DNA from: Paenibacillus sp. FSL K6-1096
GTDB lineage: Bacteria; Bacillota; Bacilli; Paenibacillales; Paenibacillaceae
Length of the DNA stretch: 64,000 nt
Reading direction: 5' to 3'
Assembly (NCBI RefSeq): GCF_037977055.1
Contig: NZ_CP150274.1
Coordinates: forward strand, 1,798,001-1,862,000
Made by a program: the position numbers and the translations under genes. The notes below the pieces were generated by a model, which saw only the letters and a program-made list of their open reading frames with translations, did no database searches and was not told the DNA's origin. This document shows, in pieces, positions 27,258 to 36,185 of the stretch (position 1 is its first letter; each line of letters starts with the position of its first letter).

Positions 27258-30200
27258 TTAAGCGCCGATATGAATGCCGATGCTCTTGCCGCCGGCATCA
27301 ACCGTCTCATAGGTATAATCTCCGCCATACGTAACGGAAGTCACCAGGACATTCTCACGCAGCACATGCTCGAATGCAGTGAGTGCCGCCTTCAGTTCAT
27401 CATCCACCTGCAGGGTCAGCTCTACCCGCTTGTCGATCGGCAGATCCAGACGTTTGCGGTAATCCTGCACTGCGCGCACGACCTCGCGTACCCAGCCCTC
27501 CTGCACCAGCTCCGGAGTGATTTCCGTGTTGAGAGCCACCGTCAGACCATACCCGGAAGCGGAGGCGAAGCCGGGCTTGGCCTGCTTCTCCACCAACAGC
27601 TCCTCGGCGGTAATCTGCAGCTCCTCGCCGTCCGGGGAGACAATGGCAACTACGCCTTCCTGTACTGCTTTGCGGGTCGCATCGCTGTCCATCGCTTTGA
27701 GGAAGCCTTGCAGGAAGCCGACATTTTTGCCGTATTTCTTGCCTGCCACCTTCAGATTCAGCTTCAGCGTGAAGTCCACGAAGCCGCTGTCGCTATGCTC
27801 GATCACAATGCGCTTCACGTTGATTTCGTCTTTGATCAGCTCTTCATAATCGACCACATTGAAGTCATCATCGATGGAGGCGATCAGCTCGGACAACGGC
27901 TGGCGGTTCTTGATGCCGCTCTCGTTGCGGACGTTACGGGCCAGCTCGACGATGCCGCGGGCGCTCTCCATGTCTTTTTCCAGACCGAGATCGATCAGCT
28001 TCTCATCCACTGCCGGGTAATCGGCCAGATGCACGCTCTCCCCGCCGCCCAGGTTCGTGAAGATATCCTCGGACAGCATCGGAGTGAACGGAGCCATCAG
28101 CTTCGCCGTGGTCAGCAGGACATGCGTAAGAGTACGGTAAGCGTCCAGCTTCTCCTCGCCCAGCCCGCTGCCCCAGAACCGGTCACGGGAACGGCGGATG
28201 TACCAGTTGCTCAGCTCATCCACGAAGTTCTCGATCGCCTTGGAGGTATTCACGAAGTCGTTCACGGCCAGCCCTTTGTCCACCAGCAGAATCAGGCTGT
28301 TCAGACGGGAGAGAATCCAGCGGTCCAGCTTATGCTCTGACACCTTGAACGGATGCTCCGCCGGATCATAACCGTCAATCCCGGCATACAGCGTCAGGAA
28401 GGCATGCGTGTTAACCAGAGTATCCACCACTTTGGACTTCGTCTCTCCGACCAGGCCGCGCGAGAAGCGTTTGTTGTTCCATGGCGCACTGTCCGCCAGA
28501 ATCGCCCACCGGAACGCATCTGTGCCGTATTCGTTAATGATCTCCCACGGGTCGATGACATTGCCTTTGGACTTGGACATCTTCTGGCCGTTCTCATCAA
28601 AAATGTGGCCGTGCGCGATAACCGCCTTGTACGGCGCTTTGCCCGTGAACAGGGTCGATACCGCCAGCAAGCTGTAGAACCAGCCGCGCGTCTGGTCGAT
28701 CCCCTCGCAGATCATATCCGCCGGATACTGATCCTCGAAGCGGTCTTCATTCTCGAACGGATAGTGGCTCTGGGCGAACGGCATCGAGCCGCTGTCGAAC
28801 CAGACATCGATGACTTCCGGGGTACGCACCATGACGGCACCTTCGCTAAACGGGCTGCGCAGCTTGATGTTGTCCACATACGGCTTATGCAGCTCGATAT
28901 CCTCCGGCACCTCTTGGGTGGCCATTGATCTCAGCTCGGCAATGCTGTGCGGTGCGAATTCCTTGCCTGTCTCCTGACAGACCCAGACGTTCAGCGGTGT
29001 GCCCCAGTAACGGTTACGGCTGATATTCCAGTCCACCAGCTCCTCCAGGAACTTGCCGAAGCGGCCTTCGCGCACATGGTCCGGATACCAGTCCACACTG
29101 TTGTTATTGGCAATCAGCTGATCCTTGATCGCAGTGGTCTGGATGAACCAGCTGTCTGTCGCATAATAGAGCAGCGGCGTATCGCAGCGCCAGCAGAACG
29201 GATAGCTGTGCTCGTATTTCTCTTTATGGTAGAGCAGTCCGCGTTCGGACAGCACCTTCACGATATCGAGGTCGCAATCCTTTACGAACCGTCCGGCAAA
29301 ATCACTGACAACCTTCGTATACTTCCCGGATACATCCACAACATTGACGAAGCTGATGCCGTTCTCGCGGCAGCTTTTGTAGTCATCTTCCCCGTGTGCC
29401 GGAGCCATATGCACGATCCCCGTACCGCTGGAGTCCGTGACAAAGGAGGCACCAACGATCACATTATGCTTCTCTGCCTTGATATAATCGAACGGAGGCG
29501 TATAGCTCCGGCCGATAAAATCAGCGCCTGTATGGGTAGACAGAATCGTGTATTCGCCCTTCAGCACCTCATCCACCAGATTCTTCGCCAGAACATAGAC
29601 GCCGTCTTCCTGCTGCGCACGTACATATTCCATCTTCGGGTTCATCGCCAGCGCCATATGCGCCGGAAGGGTCCAAGGCGTGGTCGTCCAGGCCAGGACA
29701 TAATCCCCGCTGCCGTCCAGCTTGAACTTGGCCGTTGCACTCAGGTCCTTAACCGTCTTGTATCCCTGCGCTACCTCATGGGAGCTCAGCGTCGTCTGAC
29801 AGCTCGGACAGTACGGGCTGACCCGGTGACCACGGTACATCAGGCCCTTGTCATGCACCGTCGCCAGGATGTTCCATACACTTTCAATGTAAGTATTGTC
29901 CAGTGTTACATATGGATGATCCAGGTCGGTCCAGTAGCCGATGGCTTCTGTGAACTCGCGCCACTGCTTCTCGTAGCCGAAGACACTTTCCTTACATTCC
30001 TTGATGAACTTCTCCACGCCGTACTCTTCGATATCCTGCTTGCCCGAGATACCCAGCTTCTTCTGCACGCCCAGCTCCACCGGCAGCCCGTGCGTATCCC
30101 AGCCCGCCTTGCGGATGACCCGGAAGCCCTTCATCGTCTGATACCGGCCGATAAAGTCCTTGATAACCCGGCCGAGCACATGCCCGATATGCGGCACCCC

Positions 30201-30350
30201 GTTCGCAGTCGGCGGTCCTTCGTAGAACACATAATTCGGGCGTCCTTCGCGGTTCTGCATCGATTTGCGGAACGTGTCCTCCTCGTTCCATTTCTTCAGG
30301 ATCCGGACCTCTCTGTCCCGGGCCTTTTCTTTGACGTCTACCTTAAGCAT
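27258..30350 (-). CDS. ileS: isoleucyl-tRNA synthetase, type 2 (eukaryote-like)
   Basis: It charges tRNA-Ile. The HIGH motif is PHIGH (residues 53-57) and the KMSKS loop is KMSKSKGNVIDPWEI near residue 590. The CP1 editing domain includes LAWTTTPWTLPAHMALA and APAHGEDDY. At 1030 aa it is about 100 residues longer than the Bacillus-type enzyme and lacks the C-terminal zinc finger. VSPYCPSCQTTLSSHEVAQGY and the long tail after the anticodon-binding domain are typical of IleRS2, the form insensitive to mupirocin. The ATG at 30348-30350 has GGAGG eleven bases upstream; a TTG nine bases earlier is too near that site. It is controlled by the T-box at 31303-31622, nearly 1 kb upstream. Confidence 0.95.
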   Translation of the reverse strand: MLKVDVKEKARDREVRILKKWNEEDTFRKSMQNREGRPNYVFYEGPPTANGVPHIGHVLGRVIKDFIGRYQTMKGFRVIRKAGWDTHGLPVELGVQKKLGISGKQDIEEYGVEKFIKECKESVFGYEKQWREFTEAIGYWTDLDHPYVTLDNTYIESVWNILATVHDKGLMYRGHRVSPYCPSCQTTLSSHEVAQGYKTVKDLSATAKFKLDGSGDYVLAWTTTPWTLPAHMALAMNPKMEYVRAQQEDGVYVLAKNLVDEVLKGEYTILSTHTGADFIGRSYTPPFDYIKAEKHNVIVGASFVTDSSGTGIVHMAPAHGEDDYKSCRENGISFVNVVDVSGKYTKVVSDFAGRFVKDCDLDIVKVLSERGLLYHKEKYEHSYPFCWRCDTPLLYYATDSWFIQTTAIKDQLIANNNSVDWYPDHVREGRFGKFLEELVDWNISRNRYWGTPLNVWVCQETGKEFAPHSIAELRSMATQEVPEDIELHKPYVDNIKLRSPFSEGAVMVRTPEVIDVWFDSGSMPFAQSHYPFENEDRFEDQYPADMICEGIDQTRGWFYSLLAVSTLFTGKAPYKAVIAHGHIFDENGQKMSKSKGNVIDPWEIINEYGTDAFRWAILADSAPWNNKRFSRGLVGETKSKVVDTLVNTHAFLTLYAGIDGYDPAEHPFKVSEHKLDRWILSRLNSLILLVDKGLAVNDFVNTSKAIENFVDELSNWYIRRSRDRFWGSGLGEEKLDAYRTLTHVLLTTAKLMAPFTPMLSEDIFTNLGGGESVHLADYPAVDEKLIDLGLEKDMESARGIVELARNVRNESGIKNRQPLSELIASIDDDFNVVDYEELIKDEINVKRIVIEHSDSGFVDFTLKLNLKVAGKKYGKNVGFLQGFLKAMDSDATRKAVQEGVVAIVSPDGEELQITAEELLVEKQAKPGFASASGYGLTVALNTEITPELVQEGWVREVVRAVQDYRKRLDLPIDKRVELTLQVDDELKAALTAFEHVLRENVLVTSVTYGGDYTYETVDAGGKSIGIHIGA

Positions 30351-30482
30351 GATGGTCAATCCCTCCGTTTAGTCTTAAACCTTATTCGGATTACATCCGA
30401 GCCTGTTTTATAAAACAAAAAATTTTTAAACCTCGAACATTTTAAACCCTCAGAACCTTTTAATCCCTTTTCGATCCCTCCC

Positions 30483-31248
30483 AAACCCTCCCTTCCCCAA
30501 GGGAGGGCCCCAAGGGCTGGCCGCCCTCTGGACACCCGCAACAAGTGCATCGTGCTGAGAGGGGCGCCCCAGGACAGGAAAGGATTACTTCGGCGGGCGG
30601 ATCGGCCCTTCTTAGGCTGCCCTGACGGGTTCGCCTGCGGGGCCTTAACAGCGTTAAGGGCACCAGGTTCTTGGGCCACCCGGCCCGCGAACCCGAAGGG
30701 CAGACCGGGCGGGGGCCACGCTGTTCACTCGTTGGCCCCCCGCCCCGCGAACCCGAAGGGCAGCACTGGGCGGGAGCCACGCTGTTTGCTTTTTGGCCAC
30801 CCGCACCGCGAACCCGAAGGGCAGACCGGGCGGGGGCCTGCTGTTCACTCTTTGGCCACCCGCCCTGCGAACCCGAAGGGCAGACCGGGCGGGAGCCACG
30901 CTGTTTGCTCTTGGGCCACCCGCCCCGCGAACCCGAAGGGCAGACCGGGCGGGGGCCTCGCCCTTAGCTCTTGGCCACCCGGCCCGCGAACCCGAAGGGC
31001 AGCACAGGACGGGGGCCATGCTCTTCACTCTTTGGCCACCCACCCTGCGAACGGGCGGGGGCCAGCCTTTGCCGTTGTCGCAGTCAAGGCCCCGCAGGCG
31101 TTCCCGCAGGGGAGCCTAAGAAGGGCCGCTCCCTCCGCAAACAGAATCCATTCCCTTCCTCGGACGCCCCTCCAATCTCGATACGCACCTATTGCGGGTG
31201 TCCAGAGGGCGGCCAGCCCTTGGGGTCCCCCTTGGAAGGGGGATTTAG
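30483..31248. repeat. GC-rich element: inverted arms of about 165 nt around a tandem hairpin array
   Basis: The left arm (30483-30649) and right arm (31083-31248) are imperfect reverse complements, with a perfect 34-nt match at 30508-30541 versus 31192-31225. The matching continues through GGCCCTTCTTAGGCT and CTGCGGGGCCTT. The arms enclose the tandem array at 30674-31063. The element lies between the ileS T-box and the ileS start. All six frames are open in parts because of the GC bias, but none has gene-like codon use. It looks like a non-coding, possibly mobile, palindromic element or a strongly folded RNA. Confidence 0.85.
30674..31063. repeat. tandem array of 59-61 nt hairpin units, six full and one partial
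   Basis: Units begin with GGCC at 30674, 30734, 30795, 30854, 30914, 30973 and 31034 (the last truncated). Each unit folds on itself: GGCC-x-CCGCCC pairs with GGGCGGG-x-GGCC, and the minus strand carries a CCC-TTC-GGG cap (a cUUCGg tetraloop in RNA). Units are joined by about 16-nt A-rich linkers. Some substitutions keep pairing as G-U, which hints at selection on the fold or recent duplication of a hairpin. Confidence 0.9.
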
Positions 31249-31302
31249 GGGGATGTCAGACGATTTAGGGAGATCTTAGCCGAGTTAGAGGCTTAAGACA
31301 AC

Positions 31303-31622
31303 AACAAAAAGCCCCGCCCCCAAAGGGGCGAGACAGCGCTCGCGATACCACCCTAATTTGCACCCCACACGCACTGCAAGGCAGGCACTGTTGTACAATC
31401 TCAGTCCGCAGGCAACAAGAGGCCAGCGGGTCCGGGATAACGTCCGGCAGACGGCAGAGCTTACACACGCAGCAGCGCTTCAGCTTAGCTTCTAGGGGAG
31501 GATCTTCCGGCAAGGCGTGAACAATCGGCTCGCAGCAACCGCCGACTCTCTGGAGAACGTTACCTTAACGTACTTGTCCCGTCATCGAATTTCATCAAAT
31601 TCAATACAAAAGATACAGATAT
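31303..31622 (-). promoter_or_regulatory. T-box riboswitch, isoleucine specifier, for ileS
   Basis: The minus strand contains the T-box core AGGGTGGTATCGCG (31341-31354), followed by a terminator hairpin CGCCCC/GGGGCG with TTTTT (31306-31330). Upstream is a stem I with an AGAGAG segment, a GGTTG apical motif and a likely specifier ATC (Ile) at 31501-31503 in GGAAGATCCTCC. Uncharged tRNA-Ile should favour antitermination. The specifier was placed by eye from its position before the closing strand of stem I. Confidence 0.88.
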
Positions 31623-31628
31623 GTTCTA

Positions 31629-31657
31629 GTTATAGACGTTTTTGCAGCAATTGTCAA
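31629..31657 (-). promoter_or_regulatory. SigmaA-type promoter of the ileS T-box transcript
   Basis: TTGACA (31652-31657) and TATAAC (31629-31634) on the minus strand are separated by 17 bp. It begins only 6 bp after the stop of the upstream pseI-like gene. Confidence 0.85.
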
Positions 31658-31663
31658 TACGGT

Positions 31664-32716
31664 TTACAGCAGCAGGTCCCAGCTCAGCGGAGTTCCCATG
31701 GGCAGATCCCGCCTCATTTGTTTGCCAAGGAGCATTTCGTAGTATTTAGGGGCGAGACCATATCCCGGGCGGATGACCCGGATATTGTCCCGCGTCAGCA
31801 CTTCGCCGGCCTTAATGTCCTTGGCAACATAGATGGACCGGCGGAACTGAAGCGACTTCTCTTCCGCCTTCGTCGGGCCGATAGCGACTCCGCCCAGGGC
31901 CTTCCAGGCGGTATCGGTCTCCCGCACCAGCGCAGCGAACTCTTCGGGCTCCAGGGAGAAGGCCGAATCCACCCCTCCCTCCTTACGGTCCAGGGTGAAG
32001 TGCTTCTCGATGACGGTGCTGCCCAGCGCGACACTGGCGACAGCGGCCCCTACGCCAAGGGTGTGATCGGATAAGCCGACCTGGCAGTGGAAGACGTCCC
32101 GCAGGTAAGGGATGGTGTTCAGATTGGTGTTCTCCGGTGAAGCGGGATAGCTGCTGGTGCATTTCAGCAGAACATATTCCTGGCAGCCTGCTTCGGTGAT
32201 GACCTCTACCAACTGTTCAATCTCTCCGAGCGAAGCCATACCGGTCGAGATAATCATCGGTTTGCCTTTGGCTGCCACCTTCTTAAGCAAGGGGATATCG
32301 ATATTCTCAAAAGAAGCGATCTTATAGCAGTCCACGCCCAGTGTCTCCAGGAATTCGAGCGAGGTCTCGTCAAAGGGGGTGCTGAAGGGGATCATCCCCA
32401 ACTCTCGGCAGGCTGCAAAAATCGGTTCATGCCACTCCCATGGCGTATAAGCCTCCTGGTAGAGCTCATATAGGGACTTTCCGGTCCAGAGACCGCCCTC
32501 GTCTAAGATCATGAAATCCTTCTGCTTCGATTGGAGAGTCATGGTCTCTGGCGTATAGGTTTGGATTTTGAAGGCATGTGCGCCGGCCCGCGCTGCTGCC
32601 CCGACCAGTTCAAGCGCCCGGTCCAGGGAATGGTTATGGTTGCCTGACATTTCCGCGATGATAAAAGGCGGATGTCCGCTGCCAATACGCCGGTTACCGA
32701 TGGTGATGTCCTTCAT
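31664..32716 (-). CDS. pseI: NeuB-family nonulosonic acid synthase (pseudaminic acid synthase type)
   Basis: It should condense a 2,4-diacetamido-trideoxyhexose with phosphoenolpyruvate to form a nine-carbon sialic-like acid. The 350-aa protein has a NeuB TIM barrel (IIAEMSGNHNHSLDRALEL, later AFKIQTYTPETM, IISTGMASLGEIE, LLKCTSSYPA, LSDHTLG, IEKHFTLDR). A C-terminal SAF/antifreeze-like domain follows from about residue 285 (RRSIYVAKDIKAGEVLTRDN). It is the last gene of the sps-like operon, overlapping the acetyltransferase gene by 23 bp. It is one of two NeuB homologues in the operon. Whether the product is pseudaminic or legionaminic acid cannot be settled from sequence alone. Confidence 0.9.
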   Translation of the reverse strand: MKDITIGNRRIGSGHPPFIIAEMSGNHNHSLDRALELVGAAARAGAHAFKIQTYTPETMTLQSKQKDFMILDEGGLWTGKSLYELYQEAYTPWEWHEPIFAACRELGMIPFSTPFDETSLEFLETLGVDCYKIASFENIDIPLLKKVAAKGKPMIISTGMASLGEIEQLVEVITEAGCQEYVLLKCTSSYPASPENTNLNTIPYLRDVFHCQVGLSDHTLGVGAAVASVALGSTVIEKHFTLDRKEGGVDSAFSLEPEEFAALVRETDTAWKALGGVAIGPTKAEEKSLQFRRSIYVAKDIKAGEVLTRDNIRVIRPGYGLAPKYYEMLLGKQMRRDLPMGTPLSWDLLL

Positions 32717-33266
32717 TCGCGTCTGCCGCCTCCTCTTTCAGCGCTTTGCTGCGTTCTTCCCACTGCTCCCGGAATAAGCCCATCAGCACCACATCGGCGT
32801 ACCGGTGAGGTCTGGCAATTTGTTTCATTAAGCGGCCTTCTTCCACGAATCCGAGCCGCTGATGATAGGATAGACTCTTTTGATTGAATTCGAGGATCTG
32901 CGCGTTTACCTTCCGCATTTGCTCGTCCTGGAAGATCAGATCCAGCGCCAGAATGCCCATCATCTTCCCGGACCCGCGCGGACTGCTCTGATCACCGATG
33001 TAGAAGCCCCAATCACAGGTACCATTCAGGCGGTCCAACTGAGTGAATTGAACAAGACCTATAGGCTTCTCCTGATAAAAGCATAACTTCACCAGCTTGC
33101 CGCTATCCTGTAACGTGGAATCCATCCATTTGCAATGGTCCTCCAGCGGAATCAGCCGGTCATGATTCATAAAAGGCCGGATATGGCCGCTATTCCGCCA
33201 TTCCCATACCAGGCTGCTGTACTCTTGACGGAGTGTCTTCAGCTTGTAATCGTCAAGGTCTGCCAT
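32694..33266 (-). CDS. pseH: GNAT acetyltransferase, PseH-like
   Basis: This 190-aa protein probably N-acetylates the 4-amino group of the UDP-4-amino sugar made by the PseC-like enzyme. N-terminal RNSGHIRPFMNHDRLIPLEDH and WGFYIGDQSSPRGSGKMMG (acetyl-CoA loop near residue 95) are typical of PseH/FlmH. NQKSLSYHQRLGFVEEG is the last GNAT motif. In Bacillus subtilis the corresponding step of the sps pathway is assigned to SpsD. It sits 2 bp after the PseG gene. Acetyl-CoA as donor is inferred from the fold. Confidence 0.87.
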   Translation of the reverse strand: MADLDDYKLKTLRQEYSSLVWEWRNSGHIRPFMNHDRLIPLEDHCKWMDSTLQDSGKLVKLCFYQEKPIGLVQFTQLDRLNGTCDWGFYIGDQSSPRGSGKMMGILALDLIFQDEQMRKVNAQILEFNQKSLSYHQRLGFVEEGRLMKQIARPHRYADVVLMGLFREQWEERSKALKEEAADANEGHHHR

Positions 33267-33268
33267 CG

Positions 33269-34381
33269 TCAGTCCCCTCCCATAATTCTCGTAATAACCT
33301 CATCCCACCGGTCCTCTCCCATAAGCTGAAGCGCCTTGTCCGACATCTCCTTCACCAGGGAGGGATGAGCCAGCATGAGGCTTAGTCCTTGCTCAATATC
33401 GTGAACAGTAACGTCAGAGGTCTCGCCCAGGCGGTAAGCTGCCCCCAGATCATGCACCAGACCGGTAATTTCCCGCTGGTTATCCGCCGTCACAATGGTC
33501 AGGGAGGGCAAGCCGAGATAACACCGTTCCCAGGTGGTGCTCCCGCCTGCTCCAATCGACAGATCCGCCTTCCGCATCAGCTCAGCGATGTAATCAATCT
33601 GACAATGATACTCCACACCCGGCATTGAACTGCACAGCGCTGCAATAGCCTCCTTGCTGCAGTTCATTCCGCCTACCACCACATCAGCGTGCAGATGGGC
33701 AAAAGCAGGGTTCTGCAGCGCATGCAAGGCTCGCAGCGTCTCGCCGGTAGGATCGGTGCCGCCAAAAAACACCAGCACCCGCCGGACCCTCCCGTCCCGC
33801 TCCGCCAGCCGCCGCTTCGCCAAGCGGAATTCGGGACGGAGAATGGTGTACCCCGTGCCCGTTAATTTCACGCAGCCGTCCGGGACCAACCCCTGATAAC
33901 GGTCCCGGGCACTGGACGCATTCGCATCCAGCAGCAGGCTGCAATGATGCGGCCGGTCGGCCAGGTCGTCGATCACCATCAGCCTGTTCACCTGTGCGCT
34001 GACGACCTGCTCCCATCTGCGGTCTATGCCGTAATGATCGGCGATCAGACAATCCGCCGGGGCCGGGGAGGCCTGCGTAAGCCGCTGCACCGTCTCCAGC
34101 GCATCGGTCCGCCAGTCCGTCTGGAGCCAGAATGCCGCATAGGACGGATCATCCGGCCGGGGCAGCAGCTCCACCGTATAGCCTTGGCTGCGGATATGGC
34201 CGGCCAGATTACCGGGGAGATCACGGCAAATGAATGTGACCTCCGCCCCTCTCTGCCTAAGCTCAGCGGCAAGGGTGAGGCAGCGCATCACATGCCCGGT
34301 CCCCATCTGGTAGGAGGAATCCACCCGGATGAAGATGCTCTTAGGGCCGGATGCGCCCGGTACAAGTCCGTTATGCATCAT
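33269..34381 (-). CDS. pseG: UDP-sugar hydrolase PseG/SpsG-like
   Basis: It should remove UDP from UDP-2,4-diacetamido-trideoxyhexose before the NeuB step. The 370-aa GT-B-like protein has IFIRVDSSYQMGTGHVMRCLTLA near residue 15, with the GTGHVMRC loop typical of PseG and its catalytic His. IADHYGIDRRWE follows, then VFFGGTDPTGETLRAL in the middle and LSIGAGGSTTWERCYLGLPS near residue 265 for nucleotide binding. The first codons overlap the fusion gene upstream by 11 bp and the exact start (ATGATG) is uncertain. It is called spsG in the Bacillus subtilis spore polysaccharide operon. Confidence 0.9.
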   Translation of the reverse strand: MMHNGLVPGASGPKSIFIRVDSSYQMGTGHVMRCLTLAAELRQRGAEVTFICRDLPGNLAGHIRSQGYTVELLPRPDDPSYAAFWLQTDWRTDALETVQRLTQASPAPADCLIADHYGIDRRWEQVVSAQVNRLMVIDDLADRPHHCSLLLDANASSARDRYQGLVPDGCVKLTGTGYTILRPEFRLAKRRLAERDGRVRRVLVFFGGTDPTGETLRALHALQNPAFAHLHADVVVGGMNCSKEAIAALCSSMPGVEYHCQIDYIAELMRKADLSIGAGGSTTWERCYLGLPSLTIVTADNQREITGLVHDLGAAYRLGETSDVTVHDIEQGLSLMLAHPSLVKEMSDKALQLMGEDRWDEVITRIMGGD

Positions 34382-36170
34382 CCGACGCCCCGTTTACCGG
34401 AGGTTGCTTCTTTTGCAGAGTGGTTGCTGCATTCAGCTCCTGAACCAGCCGGGTATCATCCCGCCACTTCAGCTGGATTCCCCTGTTCAGCTCCAGAACC
34501 TCCGGATGGATCCGCAGATACTCGTATAATTCACTGAAGCCAAGCGGTCTGGCCCCGATGTCCAAAGCCTCGTAAATATGGTTAAGCAGCTCCAGATCCT
34601 GTTTCTCATCTAAGGTTAACCGCCAGCCGGGATGCACCCACTCCTCCGGAAAGGCCACATTGTTAATACGGAACAGCTCAGGATTGTTCATAAAATAAAA
34701 GGACAGATACTCGGCATGTGTAAGTGAACCGGAATAGCCCAGCAGCCGTCTGAGAGCTTCCACGGTGTAGACATCTCCTACGGTGCCGACTGTCGATTCC
34801 TTGGCATAGGTGAAATCGGCTCCCGTGTGCAGATGCTGTCCGATCATATAAGCCATCATCTCCGGTGAGACTGCGGGAGTATCGCCGGTGACCCGCACTA
34901 CGATATCCGATTGTGTCGCTTCCGCCGCACTCAGCAGTCTCGCGGCTACATTGTCGGGATCACCGGTGACGATCCTCACCCGGTTATTCATGGTGAACTT
35001 CGTCAGCGGCTCATCCTCCGGAAGATCCGAGGTGGCCAGGACCACTTCATAGTTACCGGGGATAGCCAGACAATTAAGCAGACACCTCTCGATAGAGGCC
35101 ATTCCATGAACCGGGAGCAGCGCCTTCCGGCGGAGCCGGGTGGACTTCAACCGGCAGATCACGGCAATACATACCTTGGGCGTCTTCACCATGACCGGTG
35201 TAACCGGGGTATTGGCGGGTATTACGGATCTCGCAATCAGCGGAAAAGACGCGGAAGCCTCCCCGGCCATGAAGGCCTCGGATACGGAGGAGCGTTTATA
35301 ACGGATATTCCCGGCGGTGATAATCTCACCCGGTCTGATGTCCCTGCCGGAGACGACCCGCAGAGTTGAATCCTCCAGATATTTTCGCTCCGACTCGCGG
35401 ATGTCCAGGCTGCCCTGCACCTCTTCGGCTCTGCGCAGCTTCTCTACCATCACTTTGAATTCCTGCGGCTCCAGCGAGGAGTAGTAATCCGTTCCTTTGG
35501 CTGCACGGTTCAGGGTAATATGCTTCTCTATGACATCAGCGCCCAGCAGATAAGCATACACAGGCAGGTCTACCGCCAGCGGATCATCGCCATCCACATG
35601 ATCGGCGAACCCGACCTCCAGCTGGTATTTATGCTTCAGGTGTGCAATCCGGCTCAGGTTAGAATCCCGGGGGTCTGTCGGGTATCCCTGAAAGCCGTGC
35701 ATCAGAATAACCGGTCCCTCATGATGGCTTCTTATATAGGACAAACGGTCATCCAGTTCTTCCTCATACCAGCCCCCTACACCGATGATTAACGGCTTGC
35801 CGAAGTGCTGCAGCGCCTCAATCAAGGAGCCGGATTGCAGCACGGTTGTCGGCAGCTTCACTCCATCCACCTGGTCAGCAAGCTCGGCCAGCAGCTCCGC
35901 GCCCCATTCATCGTAGAGATCGACCCACACCTTAAGGCCGGAAGCTCTGGCCAGCTGCACGGAGCTGATCCAGACCTGCTTGTCGATTGCCAGATCTTTG
36001 TAGAGTTCATAATAGCTGAAATCCGGTGTCGCAAGGCTGTCATAGTGGAACCATTGAAATTTCACCCCATCCGCCCCGCTGGCTGCGGCTGCCAGAATCA
36101 GCTCCCGCAGCCGTCCGGGGTCGCCCATATGGGCGTTCGCAATCTCGGCAATTACGTTGACGTTAGCCAC
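34371..36170 (-). CDS. bifunctional NeuB-like synthase fused to CMP-sugar cytidylyltransferase (SpsE-SpsF)
   Basis: The 599-aa protein is a two-enzyme fusion. Residues about 1-335 are a NeuB barrel (VIAEIANAHMGDPGRL, DGVKFQWFHYDSL, ILMHGFQGYPT, VGFADHVDGDDP, IEKHITLNRAAKGTDY) plus a SAF domain (LRVVSGRDIRPGEIITAGNI). Residues about 345-600 are an SpsF-like nucleotidyltransferase (CIAVICRLKSTRLRRKALLPV, VVLATSDLPED, VVRVTGDTPAVSPEMM, LTHAEYLSFYF). In Bacillus subtilis SpsE and SpsF are separate. The fusion would couple nonulosonic acid synthesis to CMP activation. The GLKVWVDLYDEWG region differs from the sibling NeuB in this operon, so substrates may differ. It lies 15 bp after the pseC gene. 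Confidence 0.88.
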   Translation of the reverse strand: MANVNVIAEIANAHMGDPGRLRELILAAAASGADGVKFQWFHYDSLATPDFSYYELYKDLAIDKQVWISSVQLARASGLKVWVDLYDEWGAELLAELADQVDGVKLPTTVLQSGSLIEALQHFGKPLIIGVGGWYEEELDDRLSYIRSHHEGPVILMHGFQGYPTDPRDSNLSRIAHLKHKYQLEVGFADHVDGDDPLAVDLPVYAYLLGADVIEKHITLNRAAKGTDYYSSLEPQEFKVMVEKLRRAEEVQGSLDIRESERKYLEDSTLRVVSGRDIRPGEIITAGNIRYKRSSVSEAFMAGEASASFPLIARSVIPANTPVTPVMVKTPKVCIAVICRLKSTRLRRKALLPVHGMASIERCLLNCLAIPGNYEVVLATSDLPEDEPLTKFTMNNRVRIVTGDPDNVAARLLSAAEATQSDIVVRVTGDTPAVSPEMMAYMIGQHLHTGADFTYAKESTVGTVGDVYTVEALRRLLGYSGSLTHAEYLSFYFMNNPELFRINNVAFPEEWVHPGWRLTLDEKQDLELLNHIYEALDIGARPLGFSELYEYLRIHPEVLELNRGIQLKWRDDTRLVQELNAATTLQKKQPPVNGASDDA

Positions 36171-36185
36171 TTCAATCCCTCCTCT

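Noticed and set aside
30674..31063. The regular 60-nt repeat array as a CRISPR
   Set aside because: Units are contiguous with only short, similar A-rich linkers and no unique spacers, and no cas genes are present.
30552..31268. Long overlapping open frames in several frames over the repeat island (repetitive Pro/Gly/Arg peptides)
   Set aside because: They arise from the 60-nt GC-rich repeats; the same repeats are open in several frames on both strands and no start has a proper ribosome site.
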